A stretch of DNA of 45,706 nt, taken from Alphaproteobacteria bacterium. GTDB lineage: Bacteria; Pseudomonadota; Alphaproteobacteria; Ferrovibrionales; Ferrovibrionaceae. Positions within the stretch are counted from its first letter, which is position 1, and the number at the start of each line of letters is the position of its first letter. The notes under the pieces are model-generated. The model did not search any database. It saw nothing but the letters and a program-made list of their open reading frames with translations, and was not told the origin of the DNA. The stretch covers positions 1 through 45,706 of the forward strand of contig JAHCJR010000020.1 in assembly GCA_026126165.1 (NCBI GenBank). The letters run 5' to 3'. A program made the translations under genes and the position numbers. This document shows positions 1 through 12,611 of this stretch, one piece after another.

Positions 1-1833
<1,833 letters not shown>

Positions 1834-1845
1834 CGCCGGCTTCGG

Positions 1846-2970
1846 CTACTGGATGACGATCCTGGGCGCGCGGCCGGCCTGCTCGCCCAGCGCCCGCTCG
1901 ATCCGCTCGGCGACCATTTCGGCAAGCCGGAGATAGGCTTTCGCCTGTTCCGAACCCGGCCGGCTGACGACGATCGGCTCGCCGCCGTCGGAGGTCTCGC
2001 GGATGTCCATGTGCAGCGGGATCTCGCCAAGGAAGTCGCAGCCCAGTTCCTCCGCGGTCCGTTTCGCGCCGCCATGGCTGAAGATGTCGGCCCGGTGGCC
2101 GCAGTTGGGGCAGGAGAAATAACTCATGTTCTCGACGATGCCGAAGACCGGCACGTCGACCTTGCGGAACATGTTGAGGCCCTTGCGCGCGTCGAGCAGG
2201 GCGATGTCCTGCGGCGTGGAGACGATGACCGCGCCGGTGAGGGGGACCCGCTGGGCCATGGTGAGTTGCGCATCGCCCGTACCGGGCGGCATGTCGACGA
2301 CGAGAACGTCGAGTTCGCCCCAGTTGACCTCGCGCAGCATCTGTTCCAGCGCGCTCATCACCATCGGGCCACGCCAGATCATGGGGGTGTCTTCGGGCAC
2401 CAGAAAGCCCATCGACATGGCGACGATGCCCCAGTTGCGCATCGGTTCCATCCGCTTGCCGTCCTTCGAAACGGGCTTGCCGGCAATGCCCAGCATGCGC
2501 GGCAGCGAGGGGCCATAAATGTCGGCATCCAGCATGCCGACCCTGAGGCCGCGCACGGCGAGACCGAGTGCCAGGTTGACGGCCGTGGTGGATTTGCCGA
2601 CGCCGCCCTTGCCGGAAGCGACCGCGATGATGGCGCGGATGCCAGGAATTTCCGGCCGCTGGGCGGAAGCAGGCTGACCCTGCGGGGGGGCCTGGCGCGG
2701 CCGTTCGCCGGCCGGAGCCGGGCGATGGGCGGTCAGGACGGCGGTGACGGAGAGAACGCCAGGCAGTGCCTCGACCGCCTTCTCGCAGGCTTTCCTTAAG
2801 GGTTCCTTCCGGGGTCCTTCCTTCGGATCGACTTCGATGGCGAAGCCCACATTGCCCTGCTTGACGACGAGGCCGCTGATCAGTCCCAGGGAAACCACGT
2901 TTCCACCGAGGTCCGGATCGACGACGCGCTTCAGCGCCTCCAGAACCTCCGCCTCCGAAACCGCAGACAT
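1846..2970 (-). CDS. apbC: Mrp/NBP35-family Fe-S cluster carrier P-loop ATPase (ApbC)
   Basis: The 374-residue product is a cytoplasmic scaffold or carrier that holds a [4Fe-4S] cluster and delivers it to apoproteins. An N-terminal MIP18/DUF59 domain (about residues 5-80) is followed by a proline-rich linker and a MinD/Mrp ATPase domain. The deviant Walker [10 protein letters not shown] is near residues 120-128, DMPPGTGD near 226-233, and the dimer cluster motif CPNC at 287-290. I take the ATG complementary to 2968-2970 as start because homology begins there; the frame stays open upstream to 3144, but that extension resembles no domain. The gene is divergent from hflK and convergent with ppdK. 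The name Mrp is equally used for this family. Confidence 0.95.
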   Translation of the reverse strand: MSAVSEAEVLEALKRVVDPDLGGNVVSLGLISGLVVKQGNVGFAIEVDPKEGPRKEPLRKACEKAVEALPGVLSVTAVLTAHRPAPAGERPRQAPPQGQPASAQRPEIPGIRAIIAVASGKGGVGKSTTAVNLALGLAVRGLRVGMLDADIYGPSLPRMLGIAGKPVSKDGKRMEPMRNWGIVAMSMGFLVPEDTPMIWRGPMVMSALEQMLREVNWGELDVLVVDMPPGTGDAQLTMAQRVPLTGAVIVSTPQDIALLDARKGLNMFRKVDVPVFGIVENMSYFSCPNCGHRADIFSHGGAKRTAEELGCDFLGEIPLHMDIRETSDGGEPIVVSRPGSEQAKAYLRLAEMVAERIERALGEQAGRAPRIVIQ

Positions 2971-3028
2971 GCTTGAAAACTCCGCGCTTGGCACAATATG
3001 GGAAAGACCGATCAGCGGCCGTCGTGGT

Positions 3029-3057
3029 TTGAAACACCGCGCCGGTTCGGCTATAAC
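3029..3057 (+). promoter_or_regulatory. predicted sigma70-type promoter of hflKC
   Basis: A -35 hexamer TTGAAA (3029-3034) and a -10 hexamer TATAAC (3052-3057) are separated by exactly 17 bases. The site is about 75 bases upstream of the hflK start in the mrp-hflK divergent gap and points toward hflK. Expected transcription starts are near 3064. This is a consensus match by eye. Confidence 0.6.
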
Positions 3058-3130
3058 GCGCATCATATATCGCGACGCCGTGCAACTGGCAAACGGCGGC
3101 GCCATTTCGCACGGGAGAGGTTGGGCGCGC

Positions 3131-4276
3131 ATGTCATGGAACAATCAGGGCGGCTGGCAGAGCGGTGGCGGCGGCGGTGGCCGGGGACCGTGGGGCCAGG
3201 GACCGCGCGGCGGCGGTGGCGGCATGGGGCCGCAGCCCCCCAATCTCGAAGAGCTGCTGAAGAAGAGCCAGGACCGTTTCCGGGGCATGCTGCCGCAAGG
3301 TGGCGCCTGGGGCGGCAAGAGCATCGGCCTGATCGCGGCTGTCGCCCTCGTGCTTTGGCTCGGCTCGGGCTTCTACCGGGTGCAGCCTGACGAGCAGGGC
3401 GTCGAACTCCGCTTCGGCAAGTGGAGCGGCCAGACCACCTTGCCGGGCCTCAATTATCATCTGCCCTATCCAATCGAGACCGTTCTTACGCCGAAAGTCA
3501 CGGTGGAGAACCGCCTCGATGTCGGCTACCGGCCGGCCGAGCCGGGGCGCGGCCAGCCGCGTGACGTGCTGGAAGAGAGCCTGATGCTGACCGGCGACGA
3601 GAACATCGTGAACGTCAATTTCACGGTGCTCTGGAAGATCCAGGATGCGGGCAACTACCTGTTCAACGTGGTCGATCCGCAGCGGGCGGTGAAGAGCACA
3701 GCCGAGAGCGTCATGCGCGAGGTCATCGGCCAGAACCAGATCCAGGCCATTCTGACCGGCAATCGTGGTCCGATCGAGCTGTCGGTGCAGAAGCAGATGC
3801 AGGAAGTGCTGGATTCCTATCGGACCGGCATCGAGGTGAGCCGCGTCAACCTGCAGAAGGTCGACCCGCCGGCGGCGGTGATCGACGCCTTCCGCGACGT
3901 GCAGGCGGCGAAAGCCGACCGCGAGCGCGCGCAGAACGAGGCGGAAGCCTACCGCAATGACATCATCCCGCGCGCCCGTGGCGAGGCCGAGAAGATCATC
4001 CAGGGCGCGGAAGCCTACAAGCAGGAAGTGATCGCCAACGCCGAGGGCGAGGCGGCGCGGTTCATCTCCGTGCTCAACGAGTACCGGCAGGCGAAGGACG
4101 TGACTTCGCGACGGCTCTATCTCGAGACCATGGAGCAGGTGCTGCGCGGCATGAACAAGGTGGTCATCGACCAGCCGCAGGGCAGCCAGGGCGTATTGCC
4201 CTATCTGCCGCTCAACGAGCTGACCCGTAACACACGACCGGCCGGACAGCCGGCGCCGCAGGGAGCGACCCGCTGA
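3131..4276 (+). CDS. hflK: FtsH protease modulator HflK
   Basis: HflK is a 381-residue SPFH/band-7 membrane protein that forms a large complex with HflC around FtsH and modulates membrane protein turnover. The N-terminus is strikingly glycine-rich (about residues 7-33). A single membrane segment follows (about 64-82), then the periplasmic SPFH domain and a long Ala/Glu-rich coiled coil ([15 protein letters not shown] region). I chose the ATG at 3131 because a purine-rich stretch (GAGAGG, 3115-3120) precedes it and the glycine-rich start is typical; the frame is open further upstream without homology. Its stop overlaps the hflC start by one base (TGATG), so the two genes are translationally coupled. 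Confidence 0.95.
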   Translation: MSWNNQGGWQSGGGGGGRGPWGQGPRGGGGGMGPQPPNLEELLKKSQDRFRGMLPQGGAWGGKSIGLIAAVALVLWLGSGFYRVQPDEQGVELRFGKWSGQTTLPGLNYHLPYPIETVLTPKVTVENRLDVGYRPAEPGRGQPRDVLEESLMLTGDENIVNVNFTVLWKIQDAGNYLFNVVDPQRAVKSTAESVMREVIGQNQIQAILTGNRGPIELSVQKQMQEVLDSYRTGIEVSRVNLQKVDPPAAVIDAFRDVQAAKADRERAQNEAEAYRNDIIPRARGEAEKIIQGAEAYKQEVIANAEGEAARFISVLNEYRQAKDVTSRRLYLETMEQVLRGMNKVVIDQPQGSQGVLPYLPLNELTRNTRPAGQPAPQGATR

Positions 4277-5157
4277 TGAAGCCCGTGCAAGCCATTGGCC
4301 TTGGTGCCCTCGTCGTCCTGGCCGTGCTGGCCTGGCAGTCGCTTTTCACCGTGCACCAGACGCAGCTTGCGCTGGTGCTCCAGCTTGGACGGCCGATCCA
4401 GGTGCATGACGATCCCGGCCTGAAGGTGAAGATTCCCTTCATTCAGAACGTCAAGTATTTCGACAAGCGGATCCTGACCCTCGACAGCCCGACCGAGGAA
4501 ATCAACGCGCTCGACCAGAAGCGCCTTCTGGTCGACAGCTTCGTCCGCTTCCGTATCGACAATCCGCTGCAATTCTACCAGGCGGTGGGCGATGAGCGTG
4601 GCGCGCTGCTGCGGCTCAACTCGCTGCTCAATTCGAGCCTGCGGCAGGTCCTGGCCAGCGAGGATTTCCTCACCATTCTTTCCGGCAACCGTGCCCAGCT
4701 CATGACGCGGGTGCAGAACGACCTGCAGTCGGCGGCGTCCCGCCTTGGTCTGCAGATCGTCGATGTGCGGATCAAGCGCACCGACCTGCCCGAGGCGAAC
4801 TCGCAGGCGGTCTACCGGCGGATGCAGACCGAACGCGACCGCGAGGCGCGCGAGAACCGCGCGCAGGGCGCGGAAATCGGCGAACGCATCCGTGCCGACG
4901 CCGACCGGCAACGGACGATCATCCTGGCCGAAGCGCGCAAGCTATCGGAGATACTGCGCGGCGAGGGCGATGCGGCGCGCACGAAGGTGCTTGCCGCCGC
5001 CGCCACGCAGGATGTCGAGTTCTTCGCCTTCTACCGCTCGCTGCAGGCCTACGAGCAGGCGCTGACCGGCAACGACACGACCATGGTGCTCTCGCCGACC
5101 TCGGACTTCTTCCAGTACTTCGCCCATCCCCCGGGTGAGAGAGGGAGCCGGCGCTGA
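4276..5157 (+). CDS. hflC: FtsH protease modulator HflC
   Basis: This 293-residue partner of HflK has an N-terminal signal anchor (about residues 5-22, LGALVVLAVLAWQSLF), a band-7/SPFH domain (VHQTQLALVLQLGRP onward) and a C-terminal helical region with AEARKLSEILRGEGDAA. Length and architecture are normal for HflC. It acts at the periplasmic face of the inner membrane with HflK and FtsH. The start codon overlaps the hflK stop by one base. The next gene, DUF2065, is 57 bases downstream and probably in the same operon. Confidence 0.95.
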   Translation: MKPVQAIGLGALVVLAVLAWQSLFTVHQTQLALVLQLGRPIQVHDDPGLKVKIPFIQNVKYFDKRILTLDSPTEEINALDQKRLLVDSFVRFRIDNPLQFYQAVGDERGALLRLNSLLNSSLRQVLASEDFLTILSGNRAQLMTRVQNDLQSAASRLGLQIVDVRIKRTDLPEANSQAVYRRMQTERDREARENRAQGAEIGERIRADADRQRTIILAEARKLSEILRGEGDAARTKVLAAAATQDVEFFAFYRSLQAYEQALTGNDTTMVLSPTSDFFQYFAHPPGERGSRR

Positions 5158-5214
5158 TCGAGTGCTGAACCCAGCGCCGCCGGATCGGCCGCGGACCGGG
5201 GCGGGTCGGATCGG

Positions 5215-5400
5215 ATGCAGGATCTGCTGGTTGCGCTCGGGCTCGTGCTGTTCATCGAAGGCGTCGTCTGGGCGCTTTTCCCCGGCGGTATGCGCCGTGC
5301 GGTGGAGTTGCTTGCCGAACTGCCGGCGGCGAGATTGCGCCAGGGTGGCCTCATCGCTGCCTGCGCGGGGCTTTTTCTCGTTTGGCTGGTGCGCGGCTAG
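5215..5400 (+). CDS. DUF2065 family small membrane protein
   Basis: This 61-residue protein is almost entirely two hydrophobic helices (about residues 5-24 and 46-59) joined by a short basic loop (GGMRRAVELLAELPAARLR). Size, the LLVALGLVLFIEG start and position directly after hflC match the DUF2065 family, often found beside hflKC and degP. Its biochemical role is unknown; a part in HflKC/FtsH-linked membrane quality control is inference from context. The start is the ATG at 5215, after a GGATCGG stretch. Confidence 0.8.
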   Translation: MQDLLVALGLVLFIEGVVWALFPGGMRRAVELLAELPAARLRQGGLIAACAGLFLVWLVRG

Positions 5401-5482
5401 AAAAGATGTTCCCACGGGGCCCCGTCTCGGCAGAACTACATATTTCCGCCCAATTTCCGGCTAACATGCTGGCTGAAACGCG

Positions 5483-5510
5483 CTTGAACGCGGACCGTTC
5501 GCCCCTATCT
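5483..5510 (+). promoter_or_regulatory. candidate heat-shock (sigma32/RpoH-type) promoter of the Do-family protease
   Basis: CTTG (5483-5486), a 17-base spacer and CCTATCT (5504-5510) match the alphaproteobacterial RpoH consensus as I recall it (CTTG-N17/18-CYTATNT). The site lies about 60 bases upstream of the ATG at 5571 and points toward the protease gene. It also overlaps an open frame starting at 5382, so a site here favours the 5571 start. Visual match only. Confidence 0.5.
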
Positions 5511-5570
5511 CCCGATCGGGCGAACGCTCTGCCGGGCCTTCCGGCGTTGCGCATTGATTGGAGATGGCAG

Positions 5571-7076
5571 ATGGTCGAGACCCCACGACGTGCAATGACG
5601 GCCGCGCGGCGCCTGTCCGATTCAGGGCGGGTCGGCGTGGCTTTCATGACAATACTGCTCTTGCTGGCGCTCCTGTTTGTGGGGCAGGTCCAGGCACGGC
5701 CGGCTCCCGACAGTTTCGCCGATCTGGCGGACCGGCTGCTGCCGGCGGTGGTGAACATCTCGACCACCCAGAAGGCGCCGGAGCGCCGGGGCGAAGGACT
5801 GCCGATCCCGCAGTTCCCGCCGGGCTCGCCCTTCGAGGAGTTCTTCAAGGAGTTCTTCGACCGCCAGCAGCGTGGCAACCGTCCGGCGCGGCCCGTGACC
5901 TCGCTCGGCTCGGGCTTCATCATCGACCCTTCGGGCATCGTGGTGACGAACAACCACGTCATCGACGGGGCCGACGAGGTCAAGGTGATCCTGCACGATG
6001 ACAGCGAGCTGCCGGCCAAGGTCATCGCGAGCGATCCCAAGACCGACATCGCCGTGCTGCGGGTCGAGCCGAAGAAGCCGCTGACCGCGGTCAAATGGGG
6101 CGATTCCAACCGCGCCCGCGTCGGCGACTGGGTGCTTGCCATCGGCAACCCGCTCGGTCTCGGCGGTACGGTCACGGCGGGCATCATCTCTGCGCGCGGC
6201 CGCGACATCCGCTCCGGCCCCTACGACGATTTCCTTCAGACGGACGCCTCGATCAACAAGGGCAATTCCGGCGGCCCGCTGTTCAACATGGACGGCGAGG
6301 TGATCGGCGTGAACACCGCGATCTTCTCGCAGACCGGCGGCTCGATCGGCATCGGCTTCGCCGTGCCCTCGGCGCTCGCCCGTCCCGTTGTACAGCAGCT
6401 CGTCGAATTCGGCCGCACCAAGCGCGGCTGGCTTGGCGTGCGCATCCAGTCGGTGACGGAGGAGATCGCGGAAAGCCTTGGCCTCGACCGGCCGCGCGGC
6501 GCGCTGATTGCCGGCGTATCCGAGGGTGGCCCGGCGGAGAAGGGCAAGATCGAGGCGGGCGACGTGGTGCTGAGCTTCGACGGCAAGCCCGTCGCCGACA
6601 TGCGCCAGCTTCCGCGCATCGTCGCCGAGACGCCGATCGGGAAGGAAGTGCCGGTGGATCTGTGGCGGCGCGGCAAGCCGGTGAAGACCAAGGTCGTTGT
6701 CGGCGAACTCAAGGAGGAGGTCGAGCAGGCTTCGTTGCAGACGGGCCGTTCGTCCGGCGGCATGCCGAACACGACATCGCTCGACCAGCTCGGCTTCTCG
6801 CTGTCCAGCATTACGCCCGAGGTGCGTCAGCGCTACGACCTGAAAGGCGACGTCAAGGGCGTGGTGGTTACCGACGTGAAGGCTGACGGCATCGCCGCAT
6901 CGAAGGACATTCGTGCCGGCGATATCATCGTCGAAGTGGCCCAGTCCGAGGTCGAGACGCCGGAGCAGGTGGTGGCCAAGGTAAAGGAGGTCGCCGATCA
7001 GAAGCGGCGCTCGGTGCTCTTGCTGGTGCAGCGAGGCAACGACGTGCGCTTCGTCGCGCTGCCGCTCAAGAGCTGA
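5571..7076 (+). CDS. degP: Do-family (DegP/DegQ/HtrA) periplasmic serine endoprotease
   Basis: The product is a 501-residue ATP-independent periplasmic protease/chaperone that degrades misfolded envelope proteins. It has a basic N-terminus and hydrophobic signal segment (about residues 21-42), a trypsin-like domain with the triad His129 (TNNHV), Asp159 (KTDIAV) and Ser233 (GNSGGP), and two PDZ domains (about 285-375 and 405-495). The ATG at 5571 has a GGAG seven bases upstream and gives a normal signal peptide; the frame is open back to 5382. It follows hflK-hflC-DUF2065, probably with its own heat-shock-type promoter, and is closed by a strong terminator at 7099-7129. DegP and DegQ cannot be told apart from sequence alone. 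Confidence 0.93.
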   Translation: MVETPRRAMTAARRLSDSGRVGVAFMTILLLLALLFVGQVQARPAPDSFADLADRLLPAVVNISTTQKAPERRGEGLPIPQFPPGSPFEEFFKEFFDRQQRGNRPARPVTSLGSGFIIDPSGIVVTNNHVIDGADEVKVILHDDSELPAKVIASDPKTDIAVLRVEPKKPLTAVKWGDSNRARVGDWVLAIGNPLGLGGTVTAGIISARGRDIRSGPYDDFLQTDASINKGNSGGPLFNMDGEVIGVNTAIFSQTGGSIGIGFAVPSALARPVVQQLVEFGRTKRGWLGVRIQSVTEEIAESLGLDRPRGALIAGVSEGGPAEKGKIEAGDVVLSFDGKPVADMRQLPRIVAETPIGKEVPVDLWRRGKPVKTKVVVGELKEEVEQASLQTGRSSGGMPNTTSLDQLGFSLSSITPEVRQRYDLKGDVKGVVVTDVKADGIAASKDIRAGDIIVEVAQSEVETPEQVVAKVKEVADQKRRSVLLLVQRGNDVRFVALPLKS

Positions 7077-7098
7077 ACGGCGGAGCAGCGCTCATCCG

Positions 7099-7129
7099 GG
7101 GGCGGCCTTCGGGCCGCCCCTTTTCTTTC
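7099..7129 (+). terminator. rho-independent terminator after the Do protease gene
   Basis: A perfect 9-bp GC stem (7099-7107 with 7112-7120) is capped by a UUCG tetraloop (7108-7111) and followed by TTTTCTTTC. It is the cleanest intrinsic terminator in the window. It lies between the convergent protease and serB genes, ending two bases before the serB stop codon. The T-run is on the plus-strand side, so it mainly serves the protease operon. Confidence 0.92.
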
Positions 7130-7131
7130 GC

Positions 7132-8028
7132 TCAGGTCACGAATTCCTCGCGCCGATAGCCTTGCAGATAGAGCAGCGCCGTAAGGTCGCCATGGTCGAT
7201 GCGCGCCCGGGCGGAAGCCGCGACCAGCGGCTTGGCGCGGTAGGCGACGCCGAGGCCGGCGGCCCGCACCATCGGCAGGTCGTTGGCGCCATCGCCGACT
7301 GCAAGGGTCTCCGACGCGTCCAGCGCGCCTTCCTCTCTGAGCCGTTCGAGCATGGCGAGCTTGGCGCCGGAATCGAGGATCGGGCGGCGGACTTCGCCGG
7401 TGAGCCGGCCGGCATCGAACAGCAGTTCGTTGCCCTGGTCGAACGCGAAGCCGCAGGCCTCGCGCACGCGGCTGGTGAAGTAGGTGAAGCCGCCGGAGAC
7501 CAGCGCCGTCATGGCGCCGTTGCGGCGCATCGTCTGCACCAGTTCGCGCGCGCCGGCATTGAGACGAACCCGCTCGCGGTAGGTCTGTTCGAGGACGGTC
7601 TCGGGGAGGCCGCGCAGCATGGCGACGCGCGCTTCGAGCGCGGCCTTGAAGTCCAGCTCGCCGCGCATCGCCCGCTCGGTGATGCCGGCGACCTCGGCGC
7701 GCAGCCCGGCGAAGTCCGCAAGTTCGTCGATACACTCGCAGCCGATGATGGTCGAATCCATGTCGGCCACCAGCAGCCGCTTGCGCCGGCCGGCGCGCGC
7801 CAGCGCGGCGAGGTCGAAGGGCCGACCGGCGAGCGCGGCGCGCGCGGCTGTCTGCGCGGCCTCTGGCGACAGCCCGGCGAAGGCGAACTCGGCGGCGTCC
7901 GGGCCGAGGCGAAGCACGTCCTCCGCCACACCACCTGCCGCCGCCAGCGCGCGGCGCGTGAGTTCGGCAGCCGGCGCGATCTCCCCGGTCCGGTCGGGGT
8001 TGCCAATAAGTATGAGGACCTGTTCCAT
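7132..8028 (-). CDS. serB: phosphoserine phosphatase SerB
   Basis: SerB dephosphorylates O-phosphoserine in the last step of serine synthesis. The 298-residue protein has a short N-terminal regulatory-type region (about residues 1-75) and a HAD phosphatase domain with the DMDST motif (nucleophile Asp89), TALVSGGFTYFT (motif II) and AVGDGANDLPMV (motif IV). The ATG complementary to 8026-8028 is chosen because MEQVLILIG is the usual start; the open frame extends 21 bases further. Only 38 bases separate it from the divergent miaA, so the promoters must overlap or lie inside the coding regions. Confidence 0.95.
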   Translation of the reverse strand: MEQVLILIGNPDRTGEIAPAAELTRRALAAAGGVAEDVLRLGPDAAEFAFAGLSPEAAQTAARAALAGRPFDLAALARAGRRKRLLVADMDSTIIGCECIDELADFAGLRAEVAGITERAMRGELDFKAALEARVAMLRGLPETVLEQTYRERVRLNAGARELVQTMRRNGAMTALVSGGFTYFTSRVREACGFAFDQGNELLFDAGRLTGEVRRPILDSGAKLAMLERLREEGALDASETLAVGDGANDLPMVRAAGLGVAYRAKPLVAASARARIDHGDLTALLYLQGYRREEFVT

Positions 8029-8066
8029 GTCGCGTCCGGCAGCTTGCAAGGCGAGCCTTTCTAAAG

Positions 8067-9020
8067 ATGGATCACGTCATGGGCAAGGGAGCACGGCGCA
8101 TCGTTCTGGTGGCCGGACCGACTGCGAGCGGCAAATCGGCGCTGGCGCTCAGGCTGGCGCGCGCCTTCGACGGCGTCGTGATCAATGCCGACAGCATGCA
8201 AGTCTATCGCGGGCTGCCGATCCTCACCGCGCAGCCGGACGAGATCGCGCGCGCAGCGGCGCCGCACCGGCTCTATGGCGTGCTCGACGCCGGCGAGGCC
8301 TGCTCGGTGGCGCGCTGGCGGGACATGGCGCTGGCCGAGATCGAGCGTGCCGGCGCGGCCGGTAGGCTGGCGGTGCTGGTCGGCGGGACCGGGCTCTATC
8401 TCCGCGCGCTCCTGCAGGGTCTGGCGGAGTTGCCGGAGATCCCTGCCGGCATCCGCGACGAGGCGCGGCGCTTCGTGGCCGAGGCGGGCCCGGCCGCCGC
8501 TCATGCCTGGCTGGCCGGGAAGGACCCGGAGACCGCCGCCGGCCTCGCGCCGGGCGACAGGCAGCGGCTGGCGCGCGCCATCGAGGTGTTGCGGGCAACC
8601 AGCCGGGGCCTGCGTGCCTGGCAGCGCGACGCCCGGCCGGCGCCCGAGTTGCACGCGGGCACGATCCTGCTGATGCCGCCGCGGGCGGTCCTGCGCGAGC
8701 GATGCGATGCGCGGTTCCGCAACATGGTCGAAGCCGGCGCGCTTCGGGAGGTGGCAGCCATCATGGCGCGTGGTCTCGATCCGTCCCTGCCGGCGATGAA
8801 GGTGCTCGGGCTGCGCGAGCTGGCCAGTCACTTGGCCGGGGATTGCGGCCTGGACGAGGCCGTCGTCCGGGCCCAGGCTGCGACCCGCCGATATGCCAAG
8901 CGGCAGACGACCTGGTTTCGGCATCAGTTCAAGGCCGATCTCGTTGTGAAAGATTCGGAAAGTTTAGAGGGAGATATCTTTGCATTTATTCGTCACTTTT
9001 TGTTGACCACCCCTGTATGA
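8067..9020 (+). CDS. miaA: tRNA dimethylallyltransferase MiaA
   Basis: MiaA adds a dimethylallyl group from DMAPP to N6 of A37 in tRNAs that read codons starting with U. The P-loop GPTASGKS is near residues 17-24, followed by NADSMQVYRG (catalytic region) and the C-terminal TRRYAKRQTTWFR signature. At 317 residues it is full length. The start is ATG 8067 or ATG 8079 (MGKGARR); the longer form is given. The last 80 bases of the gene are noticeably richer in A and T than the rest and may carry the ilvB promoter. Confidence 0.95.
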   Translation: MDHVMGKGARRIVLVAGPTASGKSALALRLARAFDGVVINADSMQVYRGLPILTAQPDEIARAAAPHRLYGVLDAGEACSVARWRDMALAEIERAGAAGRLAVLVGGTGLYLRALLQGLAELPEIPAGIRDEARRFVAEAGPAAAHAWLAGKDPETAAGLAPGDRQRLARAIEVLRATSRGLRAWQRDARPAPELHAGTILLMPPRAVLRERCDARFRNMVEAGALREVAAIMARGLDPSLPAMKVLGLRELASHLAGDCGLDEAVVRAQAATRRYAKRQTTWFRHQFKADLVVKDSESLEGDIFAFIRHFLLTTPV

Positions 9021-9031
9021 GCGTCTAGTTT
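9003..9031 (+). promoter_or_regulatory. possible ilvB promoter inside the miaA 3' end
   Basis: TTGACC (9003-9008), a 17-base spacer and TAGTTT (9026-9031) form a reasonable -35 but weak -10 pair, pointing toward ilvB and lying about 80 bases before its start. The region is locally AT-rich. Read-through from miaA is an equally good explanation for ilvB expression. Confidence 0.35.
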
Positions 9032-9111
9032 GTCGCCTCCCCAATCCAGGCGGATCGGACGCGGGTCGGCGCGCGGGCCGAGAATTCTTGACGGATCATG
9101 GACTTAAGGTC

Positions 9112-10872
9112 ATGGCACAGCAGCAGATGACGGGCGCGGAAATCATCATCAAGGCCTTGGTCGATCAGGGCGTCGAGGTGATTTTCGGCTATCCGGGCGG
9201 AGCGGTGCTGCCGATCTATGACGCGCTCTTCAAGCAGAACCGCATCCGCCACATCCTGGTCCGTCAGGAGGGCGGCGCGGTGCATGCAGCGGAGGGCTAT
9301 GCCCGTTCCACGGGCAAGCCGGGCGTGGTTCTGGTGACGTCCGGCCCGGGCGCGACCAACGCGGTCACCGGCCTGACCGACGCCATGATGGATTCGATCC
9401 CGCTGGTGTGCCTGACTGGCCAGGTGGCGACGCATCTGATCGGCAACGATGCGTTCCAGGAATGCGACACGGTCGGCATCACGCGGCCCTGCACCAAGCA
9501 CAATTATCTGGTCAAGGAGGCGGGCAGCCTGGCGCGCGTCATGCACGAAGCCTTTCATGTCGCGACCAGCGGCCGGCCGGGCCCGGTGGTGGTGGACATT
9601 CCGAAGGACATCCAGTTCGCCGCCGCGCCCTACGTGGCGAAGGAGAAGGTCACGCGCAAGACCTACCAGCCGCGCGTGAAGCCAGAGTCGCGCGACGTGC
9701 GCCGCGCCGTCGAGATGATGCTGAAGGCGAAACGGCCGGTTTTCTACACCGGCGGCGGCGTGATCAATTCCGGACCGCGCGCTTCCGCGCTGCTGACCGA
9801 ACTGGTGCGCCTCACCGGGTTTCCCATCACCAGCACCCTCATGGGCCTCGGCGCCTATCCGGGGTCCGACCGGCAGTTTCTCGGCATGCTCGGCATGCAC
9901 GGGACCTATGAAGCCAACCTGGCCATGCATGGCTGCGACCTGATGATCAATGTCGGCGCGCGCTTCGACGACCGGATCACAGGGCGACTGGATGCCTTCT
10001 CGCCCGGGTCGCGCAAGATCCATGTCGATGTGGATCCGTCCTCGATCAACAAGACGGTGCATGTCGATCTGCCGGTGATCGGCGACGCGGCGCACGTGCT
10101 CGAGGAGATGCTGGCGCTCTGGAAGGCGGAAACGAAGCGCCCCGACCAGAAGGCGCTGGATCACTGGTGGGCGCAGATCGACCAGTGGCGCGCCCGCAAA
10201 TGCCTGAGCTATCGCCAGGAAGGCAAGCTGATCAAGCCGCAATACGCGCTCGAGCGGCTGCAGGCACTGACCGCCGGTCGCGATACCTACATCACGACCG
10301 AGGTTGGCCAGCACCAGATGTGGGCGGCGCAGTTCCTGAAGTTCGAGAAACCCAACCGCTGGATGACCTCTGGCGGTCTAGGCACCATGGGCTATGGCAT
10401 GCCGGCGGCGATGGGTGTGCAGATCGCCCATCCCGACGCGCTGGTGATCGACGTGGCCGGCGAGGCGTCGATCATGATGAACATCCAGGAACTTTCCACA
10501 ATCGCCCAGTACCGCCTGCCGGTGAAGGTGTTCATCCTCAACAATCAGTATATGGGCATGGTGCGTCAGTGGCAGGAGCTGCTGCATGGCGGCCGCTATT
10601 CCGAATCCTACATGGACAGCCTGCCGGACTTCGTGAAGCTGGCGGAAGCCTTCGGCGCCGTCGGCCTGCGCTGCACCAGTCCCGACGATGTCGACCGGAC
10701 CATCCTGGAGATGATCGACACGCCCCGTCCGGTGATCGTCGATATGTGCGTCGATCCGAACGAGAACTGCTTCCCCATGGTTCCCGGCGGCAGCGCGCAT
10801 AACGAGATGATCCTGGGCGACCAGGGAGGCACCAAGGCCACGGTCAGCGACGAGGGCAAGATTCTCGTCTGA
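9112..10872 (+). CDS. ilvB: acetolactate synthase, large (catalytic) subunit
   Basis: The enzyme condenses two pyruvates, or pyruvate and 2-ketobutyrate, in the first common step of branched-chain amino acid synthesis, using TPP, FAD and Mg2+. The 586-residue protein shows FGYPGGAVLPIYDAL and RQEGGAVHAAEGYARS (catalytic Glu) in the N-terminal TPP domain, the central FAD domain with NVGARFDDRITGR, and a C-terminal TPP domain with AGEASIMMN...NNQYMGMVRQWQ. The usual GDG triplet reads GEA, a variant I recall in other alphaproteobacterial enzymes. I chose ATG 9112; TTG 9088 and ATG 9127 are alternatives. ilvN follows after 100 bases. Confidence 0.95.
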   Translation: MAQQQMTGAEIIIKALVDQGVEVIFGYPGGAVLPIYDALFKQNRIRHILVRQEGGAVHAAEGYARSTGKPGVVLVTSGPGATNAVTGLTDAMMDSIPLVCLTGQVATHLIGNDAFQECDTVGITRPCTKHNYLVKEAGSLARVMHEAFHVATSGRPGPVVVDIPKDIQFAAAPYVAKEKVTRKTYQPRVKPESRDVRRAVEMMLKAKRPVFYTGGGVINSGPRASALLTELVRLTGFPITSTLMGLGAYPGSDRQFLGMLGMHGTYEANLAMHGCDLMINVGARFDDRITGRLDAFSPGSRKIHVDVDPSSINKTVHVDLPVIGDAAHVLEEMLALWKAETKRPDQKALDHWWAQIDQWRARKCLSYRQEGKLIKPQYALERLQALTAGRDTYITTEVGQHQMWAAQFLKFEKPNRWMTSGGLGTMGYGMPAAMGVQIAHPDALVIDVAGEASIMMNIQELSTIAQYRLPVKVFILNNQYMGMVRQWQELLHGGRYSESYMDSLPDFVKLAEAFGAVGLRCTSPDDVDRTILEMIDTPRPVIVDMCVDPNENCFPMVPGGSAHNEMILGDQGGTKATVSDEGKILV

Positions 10873-10874
10873 GA

Positions 10875-10891
10875 CCGGACCCGCAGTCCGG
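10875..10891. repeat. hairpin between ilvB and ilvN
   Basis: CCGGAC (10875-10880) and GTCCGG (10886-10891) form a perfect 6-bp stem with a 5-base loop, three bases after the ilvB stop. There is no T-run, so this is not a terminator. A role in mRNA processing or in setting the ilvB:ilvN ratio is possible but not shown. Confidence 0.5.
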
Positions 10892-10972
10892 CCGGCAATC
10901 GGAGATTTTGCAACGAAGTATGGAGAACGGCCCCGGCGCTCCGGCCGGCGGCCGAATGCAAGGAAGACGAAC

Positions 10973-12575
<1,603 letters not shown>

Positions 12576-12585
12576 AGTTCGGGCG

Positions 12586-12611
12586 GCCGGGGCGCCGGGC
12601 GGCGCCCCGGC
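12586..12611 (+). terminator. large GC hairpin after ilvC, probable transcription end
   Basis: A perfect 11-bp stem (12586-12596 with 12601-12611) has the 4-base loop GGGC and starts ten bases after the ilvC stop. Position and stability suggest a terminator or 3'-end protecting hairpin, but no T-run follows, so intrinsic termination is uncertain. Confidence 0.55.

Noticed and set aside
9020..9112. Possible leader-peptide attenuator before ilvB
   Set aside because: The only short frame here (ATG 9098, ten codons, overlapping the ilvB start) has one Leu and no Ile or Val run, and there is no terminator/antiterminator pair.
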